Assembly (NCBI RefSeq): GCF_000168975.1
Contig: NZ_AAUW01000027.1
Location: 1 to 64,000, forward strand
Length of the DNA: 64,000 nucleotides
DNA from: Roseibium aggregatum IAM 12614
GTDB taxonomy: Bacteria > Pseudomonadota > Alphaproteobacteria > Rhizobiales > Stappiaceae
Direction: 5' to 3'
Position 1 is the stretch's first letter. The number at the start of each line of letters is the position of its first letter. Under the pieces are notes generated by a model. That model saw only the letters and a list, made by a program, of their open reading frames with translations. It searched no databases and had not been told where the DNA came from. Positions 8,833-16,651 of this stretch are shown one piece after another. The translations under genes were made by a program, and so were the position numbers.

Positions 8833-9699
8833 TTATGTACGGTCTTTATAGCGCTTATATTGACCGACAGCATACCAAGAGTTTCCCTCGCCGTCGCCAC
8901 GAGATATTGTTCCACTTTTGATAAGTTTTACAAATTCGTCGACGCTGGCATTCTCAATCGTCGCGAATTCACCGCACGCATCATCATTGATTTCTGGGGT
9001 AGAAGAGGGGAACAATTTTTGCAATGCGGCTATCAGGCTGTTGTTTGCGTTATTGTTGCCCGCGGCAGGATCAAGTACCAGATCGTTGGTATTGTTGGCG
9101 TTATTGTTCTCACTGGCCTGCCGGATATGCTCAATGTAGCTCCTAACCGCCGTGACCATATTGGGTACGTCATCCGTCACGTTGTGTTCATTCAGATATT
9201 GAACAAAACCATCAACGCTTGCCAACGGCTCCTGGTTGATTTCCATCAACGTCAGATTGGCTGTAATTGTTTTGCCTACAAAGTCTGATTCTCGATCATC
9301 GAGGGATCCCCAAATTCGGGTTTGCTCAGTGATCAGCTCGTTCGGCACCTGTTCAGAATTCATGAGCTGCCGTGCTTCACCAGGGGAGAACCGCTGCCGA
9401 CGAAGATTGTTTTCCACGGCTCCGTCAACATTCACCGCCGTGGGGTTTGTGCCGCCCGCGTTGTTCCGGTCGTCGCGTAAGTGCTCTATTCGCTGTTGTT
9501 GTTCATTAGGCGCGCCGTTAACTCGAGCAGGCGCATCTTGAGCAGGCGCGGGGTTGAAGCGGACATTTCGGTTACCCGGAGCAGGAGCCCTCTGAGCACC
9601 CACTTGGCCGTTATCAACCGCAGGCTGATTGTTATTGTTGTTGGCATTGATGGCATTGTTATTGCCGCCACCACCTAATCTTGGTTTGGGAATACTCAT
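8833..9699 (-). CDS. Asn/Pro-rich unknown protein, candidate type III effector
   Basis: 288 aa from ATG 9699, preceded by AAGGTAA. Residues 1-85 are low complexity (Asn runs, Pro, Ala, Gln) and likely disordered, like the secretion signals of type III effectors. The rest looks mixed helical, with an Asn-Asn-Ala-Asn tract near residue 205, and matches no family I know. The C-terminus (SWYAVGQYKRYKDRT) is basic. A dyad box followed by TATACC lies upstream (9785-9798). The IS5 3'-end remnant on the downstream side resembles the arrangement at the effector ending at 13859. Secretion is inferred, not shown. Confidence 0.55.
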   Translation of the reverse strand: MSIPKPRLGGGGNNNAINANNNNNQPAVDNGQVGAQRAPAPGNRNVRFNPAPAQDAPARVNGAPNEQQQRIEHLRDDRNNAGGTNPTAVNVDGAVENNLRRQRFSPGEARQLMNSEQVPNELITEQTRIWGSLDDRESDFVGKTITANLTLMEINQEPLASVDGFVQYLNEHNVTDDVPNMVTAVRSYIEHIRQASENNNANNTNDLVLDPAAGNNNANNSLIAALQKLFPSSTPEINDDACGEFATIENASVDEFVKLIKSGTISRGDGEGNSWYAVGQYKRYKDRT

Positions 9700-9784
9700 G
9701 ATGTTACCTTATTCTTTGCATTAAGCCGTAAGGCTGGGAAGGTTTGCATTAAAGGAGGTATAGGCGCGCGCCAGGCACGTGGCA

Positions 9785-9798
9785 GTGCTAATTGGGAC
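9785..9798 (-). promoter_or_regulatory. Shared dyad box (diverged) upstream of the gene at 9699
   Basis: Minus strand GTCCCAATTAGCAC, 11 of 14 identical to the consensus, 86 bp upstream of the start. A TATACC hexamer follows about 22 nt downstream, the spacing seen at the other boxes. Confidence 0.4.
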
Positions 9799-10163
9799 AG
9801 GGAGCCGCACAACAAACCGGGCGGGCGCTTACGGTTATGACCGCCCGGGCTTGCCCTTTGTGGCCCCTGACATGGGTCTGAATAGCAACCCCCTTGAAGG
9901 GTTTCGGGGTCCTTCCTGTGCCAGAAGCACTGTTCGATGAGTAGGATGGGTTCCCTTTCAATCCAGACGCACAATCGCTTCAGACGCGGCCACTACCCTC
10001 GGCCAAAGTTCAACCCCGCACAGCGCGCCGAAATTCCCCCCAGTCCTCGGCCAGTCCCCATCGGTTCGGTGCATTCGCCAAATCGAACTCCCTTTCCCGC
10101 TTGCCGACAAACCCGATGCTTGGCGTCAGACTTGTTGCGCATCTTGTCGCGATCGCGGCGGAG
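9799..10163. other. Noncoding stretch with a GC hairpin
   Basis: No supported gene. A short inverted repeat CCGGGCGG (9817-9824) / CCGCCCGG (9841-9848) with a 16-nt loop is present, without a T-run on either side. Confidence 0.4.
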
Positions 10164-10193
10164 AAAAAAACGCCCGCTCACGAGGAACGGGCG
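10164..10193 (-). terminator. Rho-independent terminator, minus strand
   Basis: On the minus strand the stem CGCCCG / CGGGCG is followed directly by seven Ts. It would end a leftward transcript coming from about 10200-10330, opposite to the relaxase remnant. No gene is apparent there, so a small RNA or a lost gene is possible. Confidence 0.65.
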
Positions 10194-10330
10194 CTCTAAG
10201 TTCAAACCAAGAGAGAACAGCAGCGGGACGGCCTTGGGAGGAAACTTTCGGCTCACACGAGCCTCGCCCCGCTGCTGATCCTCATATAGCGCGTCAGGAT
10301 AGGAGCCACCTGTGACGAATGACACCGGGG

Positions 10331-11001
10331 AAGGTGATGGGGGCGCAAGAGCTGGCCTATGGACAGCTGGAAGCCCGTTTGTCGCGTGCCAGCGTGAAGG
10401 AAACGACGCTGGATTATTCCGCCGCTTTTGCAGAGCGTCGCGGCATAGCAAACTCCCTGGGTATAAACAGCGAGATTGAGATCAAGGGGCTAGGGGCGCG
10501 CTTGGGGGCCGGCTTGGGGCCTGAGATTGGGCCTGAGGCTGCTCGGGACCGGTGGAAACACCGCAGGTCGGCAAGCTGCGGCGCAGCATGTTCGACGGTC
10601 TCAAGCTCAATGCCCGGCCGCACCCTGAGCGCCCGCCGGAAACCCAGGATATCGGCCAGGACAGGCTTGCTGAGCGGCTGCGCCGGCACTCCCCGTTTGA
10701 AGCGGCTGTCGATCGTTATGCGCGGGCGTTTTGCGCCGGACAAAAGCAGCGTGAGCAGAGCTTGCCACTTCTGGAAAGTCAGAAACGGGAAATGCAGGAG
10801 GCCGGCCGTCAGCTCGACCAGGCGTGGCCCGGTTCCCTGGAGCTGATCAAATCGGCGGTGCAGCGCGATCCGCAGACCACGCGGGCGATAGGGGAGCGGT
10901 CCGGCCGGGGCCGTGTCGATCATCTTGTTGCCGGCATGGAGCGTGAGCGGGCGGCGGTTGCGGACCCGGCTGTTCGCGCCGATCGCTTTGTCGAGCGCTA
11001 G
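10331..11001 (+). pseudogene. traA: TraA (Ti-type relaxase/helicase) C-terminal fragment
   Basis: Two successive frames match the C-terminal third of Ti/Sym-plasmid TraA. The first (about 10360-10500) reads RLSRASVKETTLDYSAAF then AERRGI. After a frameshift near 10545 the second reads SMFDGLKL, AVDRYARAF, SLPLLESQKREM and RGRVDHLVAGMERERAAVAD, ending at a TAG at 10999-11001. The N-terminal relaxase and helicase domains are missing. Its 3' end abuts an IS6 fragment. It runs rightwards while traG runs leftwards, as in Ti plasmids where traA and the traCDG operon diverge. Confidence 0.75.
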
Positions 11002-11147
11002 CAGGCGTTGAACAACATCATCGAACAGGACCACCGGTTTATCAAGAAGCTGACAAGGCCGATGATGGGCTTCAAGGCCTTTCATTCAGCAAGTGCGACG
11101 CTGGACGACGGCATTGAAACGGCGCACATGATCCGAAAGGGACAACT
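11002..11147 (+). pseudogene. IS6-family transposase C-terminal fragment
   Basis: The frame reads NNIIEQDHRFIKKLTRPMMG followed by FKAFHSASATLDDGIE and HMIRKGQL. This is the conserved last 45 residues of IS6-family transposases, including the catalytic Glu in EQDHR. Nothing upstream of it remains. Confidence 0.8.
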
Positions 11148-11259
11148 ACAAGCCGGGTGTGCCTGCTTACCGCCAGTTCAGGCAACTCGCAGGATAACTG
11201 TGTCAAGACAAAGCCAGAGCTCCGACTACGACAAAAGTTTGCGACACTACCATCATGAA

Positions 11260-11420
11260 GAAGGTCCGGCGGCGTACGCGTGTCGCCTGCGCCTTTGCAG
11301 ACGGTAGGCCATGCCTGAACACGGCTGCGACCAGGCTCAGGCATGAGGCATATCCCCGCTGGCAAACGGCTCAGCCGAAATTACATGAACATGACCCCGC
11401 CCCACGCGGAGCGGAACCAG
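11260..11420 (+). pseudogene. Possible IS256 transposase C-terminal remnant
   Basis: The frames contain CAFADGRPCLNTAATRLRH, then after a shift YMNMTP. This resembles the C-terminal FPDG..L..ARLRH.......KRYMNM signature of IS256 (Mutator) transposases. It is short and frameshifted, so the call is tentative. Confidence 0.4.
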
Positions 11421-11491
11421 ACCCGCGGCGCCGCCGCCTGAAAACGAAAGCGCGAAAGACCTTTGACCGTACGGGCAAATTTGGCGATGCC

Positions 11492-11505
11492 GTGTCAATT
11501 GGTAC
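11492..11505 (+). promoter_or_regulatory. Shared dyad box (diverged), possible chaperone-effector promoter
   Basis: GTGTCAATTGGTAC, 11 of 14 to the consensus, with TTTAAT 22 nt downstream. It lies 337 bp before the chaperone gene, so the leader would be unusually long. Confidence 0.35.
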
Positions 11506-11841
11506 AGCGTGAAGTCCGGAATTAGACTTTAATCGGAAAACTGAAGCTGGGCCGTGTGGTTGGATTGGCGCGGGGATTGGGCGATTGAGGCCCGGCCCAT
11601 CGGGTGAGACAAGAAGCTTCGGCTTGGGCAAATGTCCAGGGCAACACAGCGCAAAAGGACACTGGGCGAATGTCGAGTTCAGCCGGTGCCCGCGCGGGAG
11701 CGTGTCGCGGTTACGCGGTTCAGGAGGCCGTCCGAGGCAGCGTTCGCATCGCGAATGTGTCGGGGCGATTTCCTCAATTCAATTTAACGCAACACGCTCC
11801 AATCTCGATTAGGTGAATGGATTCGGAGCTGCGGAGAAATT
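11506..11841. other. Long leader or spacer before the chaperone gene
   Basis: GC-rich then AT-rich sequence with no frame I can assign. It could be the untranslated leader if the box at 11492 is the promoter. A ribosome site CGGAG sits 6 nt before the chaperone ATG. Confidence 0.4.
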
Positions 11842-12315
11842 ATGCGCGAAATACTTGATTCTCTTCTTCTTGAGATTGGCAAAAGGATAGGGTTTGACGG
11901 TCTTTGCCTGGATGAAGAAAACATCATCCTTCTGGACCTGGAAAATGAGCTCTACATGATGATGCGGTGGCGGGACGACACCCAGACTCTGCTCTTCAAT
12001 GCCATCCTGTGCACGCGGCCTTGCGATGATTTGGAGCGGCTCAAGTCTCTCATGCATGCGAACGCTGAGCTTACGGATGGACATGGCATGAGCTTTAACA
12101 TTGATGCCGAATCAAACCTTGTCAATCTGTCGCAGGTGGTGAGTATTGCCGACAATTCGTCTTTCGCGCTTCAAGAAAAAATAGAACTATTCATCAATAT
12201 ATCCACCCTTTGGCATGAGCGTTTGAATAGTTCAGAGACGCTTCATCTGAATTCACGTCACCCGGAGCCGGGTGACGTGGGTGTACCCAACGAATATTTG
12301 GAGATTAAATTATGA
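11842..12315 (+). CDS. CesT/Tir-type type III secretion chaperone
   Basis: A 157-aa acidic protein with the length, composition and secondary-structure pattern of class I T3SS chaperones (CesT family). It has an N-terminal amphipathic helix (LLLEIGKRIGF), an extended segment (LCLDEENIILLDLENELYMM), hydrophobic strands (TLLFNAILCTRPCD), then the conserved MHANA...G..MSFNIDAESN.VNLSQ stretch and a C-terminal helix ending ISTLWHERL. Such chaperones bind the N-terminal 50-100 residues of their cognate effector and keep it secretion-competent. Its stop overlaps the next start by 4 bp (ATGA), so the two are translationally coupled. Confident about the fold family, inferred for the partner. Confidence 0.75.
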   Translation: MREILDSLLLEIGKRIGFDGLCLDEENIILLDLENELYMMMRWRDDTQTLLFNAILCTRPCDDLERLKSLMHANAELTDGHGMSFNIDAESNLVNLSQVVSIADNSSFALQEKIELFINISTLWHERLNSSETLHLNSRHPEPGDVGVPNEYLEIKL

Positions 12316-13859
12316 CTGACAGCCCCTTGAAAAGTCTGAATACGGGCCCGTTACTCGATTTTACAAATGCGAGTCTTGCACGGAACCGCGGTGAGAAGAC
12401 CTCCGGTGGCAAGCTCGTTTCTGGCAACGTTTATGTAAAAAAGGGCGAAGTTCTTGCTCAAATGCCGAAAGCAACTCTTGCCGGGCGGATTGTCCGCTGG
12501 ATTAGAGACGTGTTCACGAATAACTCCAACATTAAAGCCCAAACAGCATTTCGTAAGGCTCTCGTTGATAAATTCGGCGATGCGGGTCGAGAGGCTTACA
12601 ATGGTTCCTGCGCGTCGATGGGTCCACGTAAGCGTCTGACGGCTCAACAGATTAAGATAGGTATTTCCCAAGCAAGCAAAACCCGTCCAATTACACGTGA
12701 GGCTGCCATTGAGCAGAACAGGAAATTTTGCGAATTTATTCTGGCTAATCCAGAGATATTGGGAAAGAAAGGTATGTTCCGTATGCCTGGCCAAAAGGAA
12801 CATGTGAGGCTTTTACAGGAATTTTCTGAAGTTGTTAAGTTCGACAAAATGGTGAAACGAGGATCGACAAGAAGTGAGGAAGTAAAAGACTATACTTTTG
12901 AAGGGCCTAATCTTAAAGGCGTGAACTTTCAAGACATTTCCAGCGCTTTCAAGGAGAACATAAGGCTTGGTGTTACTGTGGAGGAAAGCGAAAAGTATGC
13001 CAAAAATGTTGTTGATTTTGAATTAGGCAATCAAGAATTAATGAATGCACTTAAAAAGGAAGACGCTAAGGCTACAAAAGATAGAGCTAAAGGGGTGATT
13101 TCGAAAGTAAGTCCGGAGGAACGTCCGAAGGTACGTCCGGAGACGCTTCCGGCGATAAAAGAATTGCCGACGGCTTTTAGGGAGACTTTGGAAGTGATCT
13201 CACGCTTCCGCCAAGCTCAAGGAAACGCCGATTTAATACCAAGCAATAGTGTCGGAATGCTTTTCAGCCTTTCATGCGATGAGACAGGCGACTATTATGC
13301 TTCCGCGCTTAGTGCTGATGATCGGTTCTCGAATGAGGACAAGAAAAACGGCCCAGGCAATTTTCAGTTCGCTTCGGCAGCATTTGTGAATGCTATGCTG
13401 GATAAATACGACGAGGAGAAGGCGGGCGCGGGATCTTCTGGGGGCAAGTCCGAAGTTAACCTTGCCATCCTCCCTGCCAAGCAAGTTGATGTTGAAACTG
13501 GGACGAAGAGATGGGCTGCTCCGCGCGGTAAGTTTGCAAGTCCGGTCGCTGTTTCCCCGAAGAAAAGTGAACAATTAGACCTGGACAACGACGTTAGTAG
13601 ATGGGCCGCTCCGCGCGGTAAGTTTGCAAGTCCGGTCGCTGTTTCTTCGAAGAAAAGTGAACAATCAGACCTGGACAACGACGCAGGTCGCTCATCGGGA
13701 GCGGGATCTTCTGTGGGCGTGCCCAACCATGTTTTTAACGTTCTCACTTCGAAAGCATATCGTGATGAACGTGAAGAACAATTAGAGATAGCAAAGGAAT
13801 CACCGCTGCTGAAGGTCGTTGACGAACCGTCGCGGACCGGAACGACATCGGACGTGTGA
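12312..13859 (+). CDS. Candidate type III effector with RhoGAP-like segment
   Basis: 515 aa, start overlapping the chaperone stop (ATGA). Residues 1-125 would hold the secretion signal and chaperone-binding region. Residues about 130-365 resemble a eukaryotic RhoGAP domain. A helix leads into GMFRMPG (R157 at the arginine-finger position of the G-I-F-R motif). FQDISSAFKENIRL follows (K214 at the conserved Lys of the LK.FLRELP helix). LPTAFRETLEVISRF then leads to IPSNSVGMLFSLS, where RhoGAPs have M...NLAVVFGP. The Asn of that last motif aligns with Ser, with an Asn one residue earlier. Two near-identical 30-residue repeats follow (residues about 400-459). Role proposed: modulation of host Rho GTPases. 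The effector call rests mainly on the chaperone coupling; the RhoGAP call is by-eye similarity. Confidence 0.6.
   Translation: MTDSPLKSLNTGPLLDFTNASLARNRGEKTSGGKLVSGNVYVKKGEVLAQMPKATLAGRIVRWIRDVFTNNSNIKAQTAFRKALVDKFGDAGREAYNGSCASMGPRKRLTAQQIKIGISQASKTRPITREAAIEQNRKFCEFILANPEILGKKGMFRMPGQKEHVRLLQEFSEVVKFDKMVKRGSTRSEEVKDYTFEGPNLKGVNFQDISSAFKENIRLGVTVEESEKYAKNVVDFELGNQELMNALKKEDAKATKDRAKGVISKVSPEERPKVRPETLPAIKELPTAFRETLEVISRFRQAQGNADLIPSNSVGMLFSLSCDETGDYYASALSADDRFSNEDKKNGPGNFQFASAAFVNAMLDKYDEEKAGAGSSGGKSEVNLAILPAKQVDVETGTKRWAAPRGKFASPVAVSPKKSEQLDLDNDVSRWAAPRGKFASPVAVSSKKSEQSDLDNDAGRSSGAGSSVGVPNHVFNVLTSKAYRDEREEQLEIAKESPLLKVVDEPSRTGTTSDV
13509..13688 (+). repeat. Two tandem 90-bp in-frame repeats in the effector gene
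   Basis: Two 90-bp units (13509-13598 and 13599-13688) encode RWAAPRGKFASPVAVS.KKSE followed by Q.DLDND.. with four to five residue differences. They are typical of recent internal duplication in effector C-termini. Confidence 0.9.
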
Positions 13860-13888
13860 ATCCGGAATGTGAACGGGGCTGTCCCTTT

Positions 13889-13954
13889 CCCGGTATTGGG
13901 CGTCATGAGATACGCCCGGATGCGGGAATGTCCGAGGGACGTCATCTTGTTGAG
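13889..13954 (-). mobile_element. Remnant of IS5-type 3' end
   Basis: The segment tcatgagatacgc...gtccgagggacgtcatcttg matches the 3' terminus of the 1094-bp IS5 copies (compare 24460-24520) in reverse orientation, directly after the effector gene. Confidence 0.6.
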
Positions 13955-13985
13955 AACCGGGGCCCCGATTGGGCCCCGGTTTTCT
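13955..13985 (+). terminator. Terminator of the chaperone-effector operon
   Basis: A perfect 11-bp stem AACCGGGGCCC / GGGCCCCGGTT with a 5-nt loop, followed by tttctggtttt. It lies about 95 bp after the effector stop. Its position corresponds to the hairpin at the end of the IS5 copies, so it may derive from the IS. Confidence 0.75.
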
Positions 13986-14125
13986 GGTTTTCCAGGGGGG
14001 GGCAGCCTGTCCCCCATGGCGTGTCGCGTTCATGGGTAGTGTCACAAATTTTTTGTCGAGGTCAGAGCGATGTCTAGGACTGGCCTCGCCAACTTGTTGA
14101 TTGGGTTTTGGTTTGGTAGGTCACC

Positions 14126-14839
14126 GTGATGTTTCAGAATTCAGATTTGCCGCGCCTGAAGGGCTTCCGTTTTCCCAGGTCGATCATTTCTTATGCGGTT
14201 TGGGCCTATCATCGGTTTGCGCTGAGTACGGCAGACGTTGAAGATCTCCTCGCGGAGCGGGGTATTGGTGTCAGCCGGGAAACGATCCGCCAATGGGTGA
14301 ACCGATTTGGCCGACATTATGCGCGTTGCCTTCGCCGGGACCGACCAAAGCCCAACAACAAATGGCATCTGGATGAAGCCGTGATCGTCATTGGCGGTGT
14401 GAAACACTGGCTCTGGCGGGCAATTGACGGCGATGGAGATGTGCTCGACATCCTGGTCCAATCTCGCCGAAATGCCAAGGCGGCCAAGCGTTTCTTCGGT
14501 GCGCTGGTCGCGCAATACGGCGAGCCCAGGGTCGTGGTGACTGACAAACTGCGCAGCTACATCAAACCGGTTCAGGCTCTTGCTCCGGATGCCGATCATC
14601 GTGCTCACAAGGGGTTGAACAACAGGATTGAGAATTCCCATCGCCCGACACACAAGCGGGAGAAAATCATGGGCGGGTTCAAATCGCCCCGCCAAGCTCA
14701 ACGCTTCTTGTCCGCGCACGATCAGATCAACAGCATCTTCCGGCCGCGTCGATACAAACTGTCCGCAGCCTCATACCAGCATGCAAGGAAAGATGCGTTC
14801 GGCCTATGGAACAATTACACCAGCGAGATGAACGCCTGA
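14126..14839 (+). CDS. tnpA: IS6-family transposase (IS240-like), second type
   Basis: A 237-aa IS6-family protein with HTH ISYAVWAYHRFALSTADVED, the DDE motifs HLDEAVIVIGG, VTDKLRSY and NRIENSHRPTHKRE, and the MGGFKSPRQAQRFLSAHD.I tail. It differs clearly from the transposase at 2474, so it is a separate subgroup. Length is full. The ATG at 14126 or 14129 could serve as start. Confidence 0.9.
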   Translation: MMFQNSDLPRLKGFRFPRSIISYAVWAYHRFALSTADVEDLLAERGIGVSRETIRQWVNRFGRHYARCLRRDRPKPNNKWHLDEAVIVIGGVKHWLWRAIDGDGDVLDILVQSRRNAKAAKRFFGALVAQYGEPRVVVTDKLRSYIKPVQALAPDADHRAHKGLNNRIENSHRPTHKREKIMGGFKSPRQAQRFLSAHDQINSIFRPRRYKLSAASYQHARKDAFGLWNNYTSEMNA

Positions 14840-14888
14840 AATCCGACCAATAAAGGGCACCCTGCTCGCTGGGAAAGATACCGTTCCA

Positions 14889-15323
14889 TCATGTCCGCGT
14901 TTGTGGGTGCTTTAAGCGCTTGTACTTGCGACCCAGGCCTAATTCTATCGCGAGTTCCGAACGAGCGGCCGCATAGTTGGGCGCAACCATCGGGTAGTCC
15001 TCCTTTAGCCCCCACTTGCCCCGGTATTCCTCTGGAGTCAGGTTATAGGCGGCACGCAGATGGCGCTTGAGGGATTTGAACCTTTTGCCGTCTTCCAGGC
15101 AGACGATATAATCCGGCTGCACGGATTTTTTGATCGGAACGGCCGGAATCAGTCTTTCCTCTTCCGGCTCCTCTGCCACAGCAGCTGCTGCATGCAACGC
15201 CTGATGAACGGAGCCGATCAAATCCGTCAGTTCGGTCGTTGTGACCATGTTGTTGCTGACATAGGCGGTCACAATGTCTGAGGTTAGATTGATAAGGCTG
15301 GTCTCGACCGGACTGTCGCTCAT
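14889..15323 (-). CDS. mucR: MucR/Ros-family transcriptional regulator (degenerate zinc finger)
   Basis: 144 aa. The N-terminal helical region (ITSDIVTAYVSNNMVTTTEL-like) is the MucR oligomerisation segment, and VCLEDGKRFKSLKRHL followed by YNLTPEEYRGKWGL is the Ros/MucR DNA-binding domain. Of the usual Cys2His2 ligands only C75 and H88 remain; the second Cys is D78 and the second His is A92. MucR homologues that lack zinc ligands yet bind AT-rich targets are known in Mesorhizobium. MucR acts as an H-NS-like silencer in Alphaproteobacteria, so it could repress horizontally acquired genes such as these. A candidate sRNA lies immediately upstream on the same strand. Confidence 0.88.
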   Translation of the reverse strand: MSDSPVETSLINLTSDIVTAYVSNNMVTTTELTDLIGSVHQALHAAAAVAEEPEEERLIPAVPIKKSVQPDYIVCLEDGKRFKSLKRHLRAAYNLTPEEYRGKWGLKEDYPMVAPNYAAARSELAIELGLGRKYKRLKHPQTRT

Positions 15324-15431
15324 GAAGGTTCCCGTATTTCTGCCGAAGAGTGGAGAGAGTGCGTCGACAAGACACGCCCATAAGTAGAACGCTCTTAACC
15401 TTCCACGTTCAGCCGAGCAACCTATTGAGGC

Positions 15432-15545
15432 AAAAAAGAAAGGCCGGCAGTGTCAAATGACACTGCCGGCCTGTTAGCAATCGAAGCGGGGGGAGGTGGG
15501 AACTACTCCACTTCGATCGCAACCGATTTTCAGAAACAAATAATT
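15432..15545 (-). ncRNA. Candidate trans-acting sRNA, copy 1 (anti-Shine-Dalgarno type)
   Basis: On the minus strand, a block conserved with 37431-37545 (TATTTGTTTCTGAAAA, then GGTTGCGATCG and a C-rich CCACCTCCCCCC single-stranded region) leads into a perfect 15-bp hairpin (AGGCCGGCAGTGTCA) followed by TTTCTTTTTT. The two copies keep the terminator stem with a compensatory T-A to G-C change. The C-rich anti-Shine-Dalgarno element and architecture recall the rhizobial alpha-r14 sRNAs. The 5' end is not defined by sequence alone. Confidence 0.55.
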
Positions 15546-15896
15546 GAGCAGGATTTGCTCTTCAAACCAGGTTTCGTCGGCCGACTTCCTGTCAGCAAAA
15601 AGAGTATGATTGATATTGACCGTGAATACCTGTGCCGTTCGGCACAGGGGGTTACGGAAATTAGTTATTTTCGAGGTGATTGCCGATATCGAAAGTTTTG
15701 TGTTTCTTCTTGCTATTTCTGGCAGGGCTTCTCCCGTGGCGTGAGACCCAATTGCATTGCGAGATTTCAGAACCACACAGTCCAGTCAGGCATTGGCGAC
15801 ACGAAGAACATACCCGCGGCGCTGCTTGCGAGCGGCAATCCTCACAAAAGCCTTCAGGTCAGGGACACAGGCTGTTCCGATTATGTGCCTTGCTGA

Positions 15897-15910
15897 GTGT
15901 TAATTGTCAC
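15897..15910 (+). promoter_or_regulatory. Dyad box upstream of the LuxR-type gene
   Basis: GTGTTAATTGTCAC, near-palindromic, 10 of 14 to the cargo-gene box, 64 bp upstream of the ATG at 15974. AT-rich ttagatat lies 22 nt downstream. Confidence 0.35.
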
Positions 15911-15973
15911 AGGTCAAGGCAGCATCTGTCCTTTAGATATCGGTCATCGGCAACATATCGTGGCGAGGGCAAG

Positions 15974-16288
15974 ATGAACCACCCAGTGAAACTCCACCAG
16001 CGAATCAAGGCAGCGTCGGATGCATTTGCCATGATGCTGGAAACCCATTTCACAGCCTGGAACCTGACGGATGAAGAAAGCGCAATCGCACGGCTCGGCC
16101 TGCAGGGCTATGACGTTCATGACTGTGCCGACATTCTTCAGATCCGTCCGGAGAGTGCCGAACTCCTTCAGAACAACGCCTTCTCGAAGGTCGGCGTTTC
16201 CCGTTGGTCCGACCTGATGCGCTTTTTGACAGACCAGCTTTACAGCAGCGCGAAACGCGAGATCCCATGCCCCTTCGTGTGGAACTGA
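15974..16288 (+). CDS. LuxR-type helix-turn-helix protein (HTH only)
   Basis: A 104-aa protein starting at ATG 15974. Residues about 28-90 follow the GerE/LuxR HTH pattern: WNLTDEESAIARLGLQGYDV, then a recognition region (ADILQIRPESAELLQ) and FSKVGVSRWSDLMRFL in place of the usual I..K.GV..R.EL. No receiver or autoinducer domain is present. Similar stand-alone HTH proteins occur in Alphaproteobacteria. The recognition helix departs from the consensus, so its DNA target may be unusual. Its promoter carries a dyad similar to the box upstream of cargo genes, which makes it a candidate regulator, or target, of that set. Confidence 0.55.
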   Translation: MNHPVKLHQRIKAASDAFAMMLETHFTAWNLTDEESAIARLGLQGYDVHDCADILQIRPESAELLQNNAFSKVGVSRWSDLMRFLTDQLYSSAKREIPCPFVWN

Positions 16289-16651
16289 ACACTCGAACGG
16301 ATTACCCCAAGCGCAAGCCAATCGACGATACCGACATAAGATTCCTGTCGCCGACTGGGTTGGGGATCGTCGCAGCAAGTGAATTTGCTCCGTCGCATGC
16401 CCGTCCGGCATCGCGCCACGCCGCATTTGCACTTGCTGGTGGGATCGTGCGGTTAAGCCGAGCCAGATGATCTTCGCTCTGTTGCTACCGGCACGACAAT
16501 ACCGCATTGCCGGTTGCCGCGGCGGTGAGGCATTTATCGATGACATCGGTAGGGCTTGAGCCAGCCGGCTGGTTGTGCCTATGAGCGCGCGCGCTGGCAG
16601 GATTATTGGCGCTCATCATGGCGAAGAGAACCAAATTGAACGAGGACCAAG

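Noticed and set aside
15449..15462. A further match to the cargo box, GTGTCAAATGACAC
   Set aside because: It is the apex of the perfect terminator hairpin of the candidate sRNA; the palindrome is explained by that stem and no gene start follows at the right distance.
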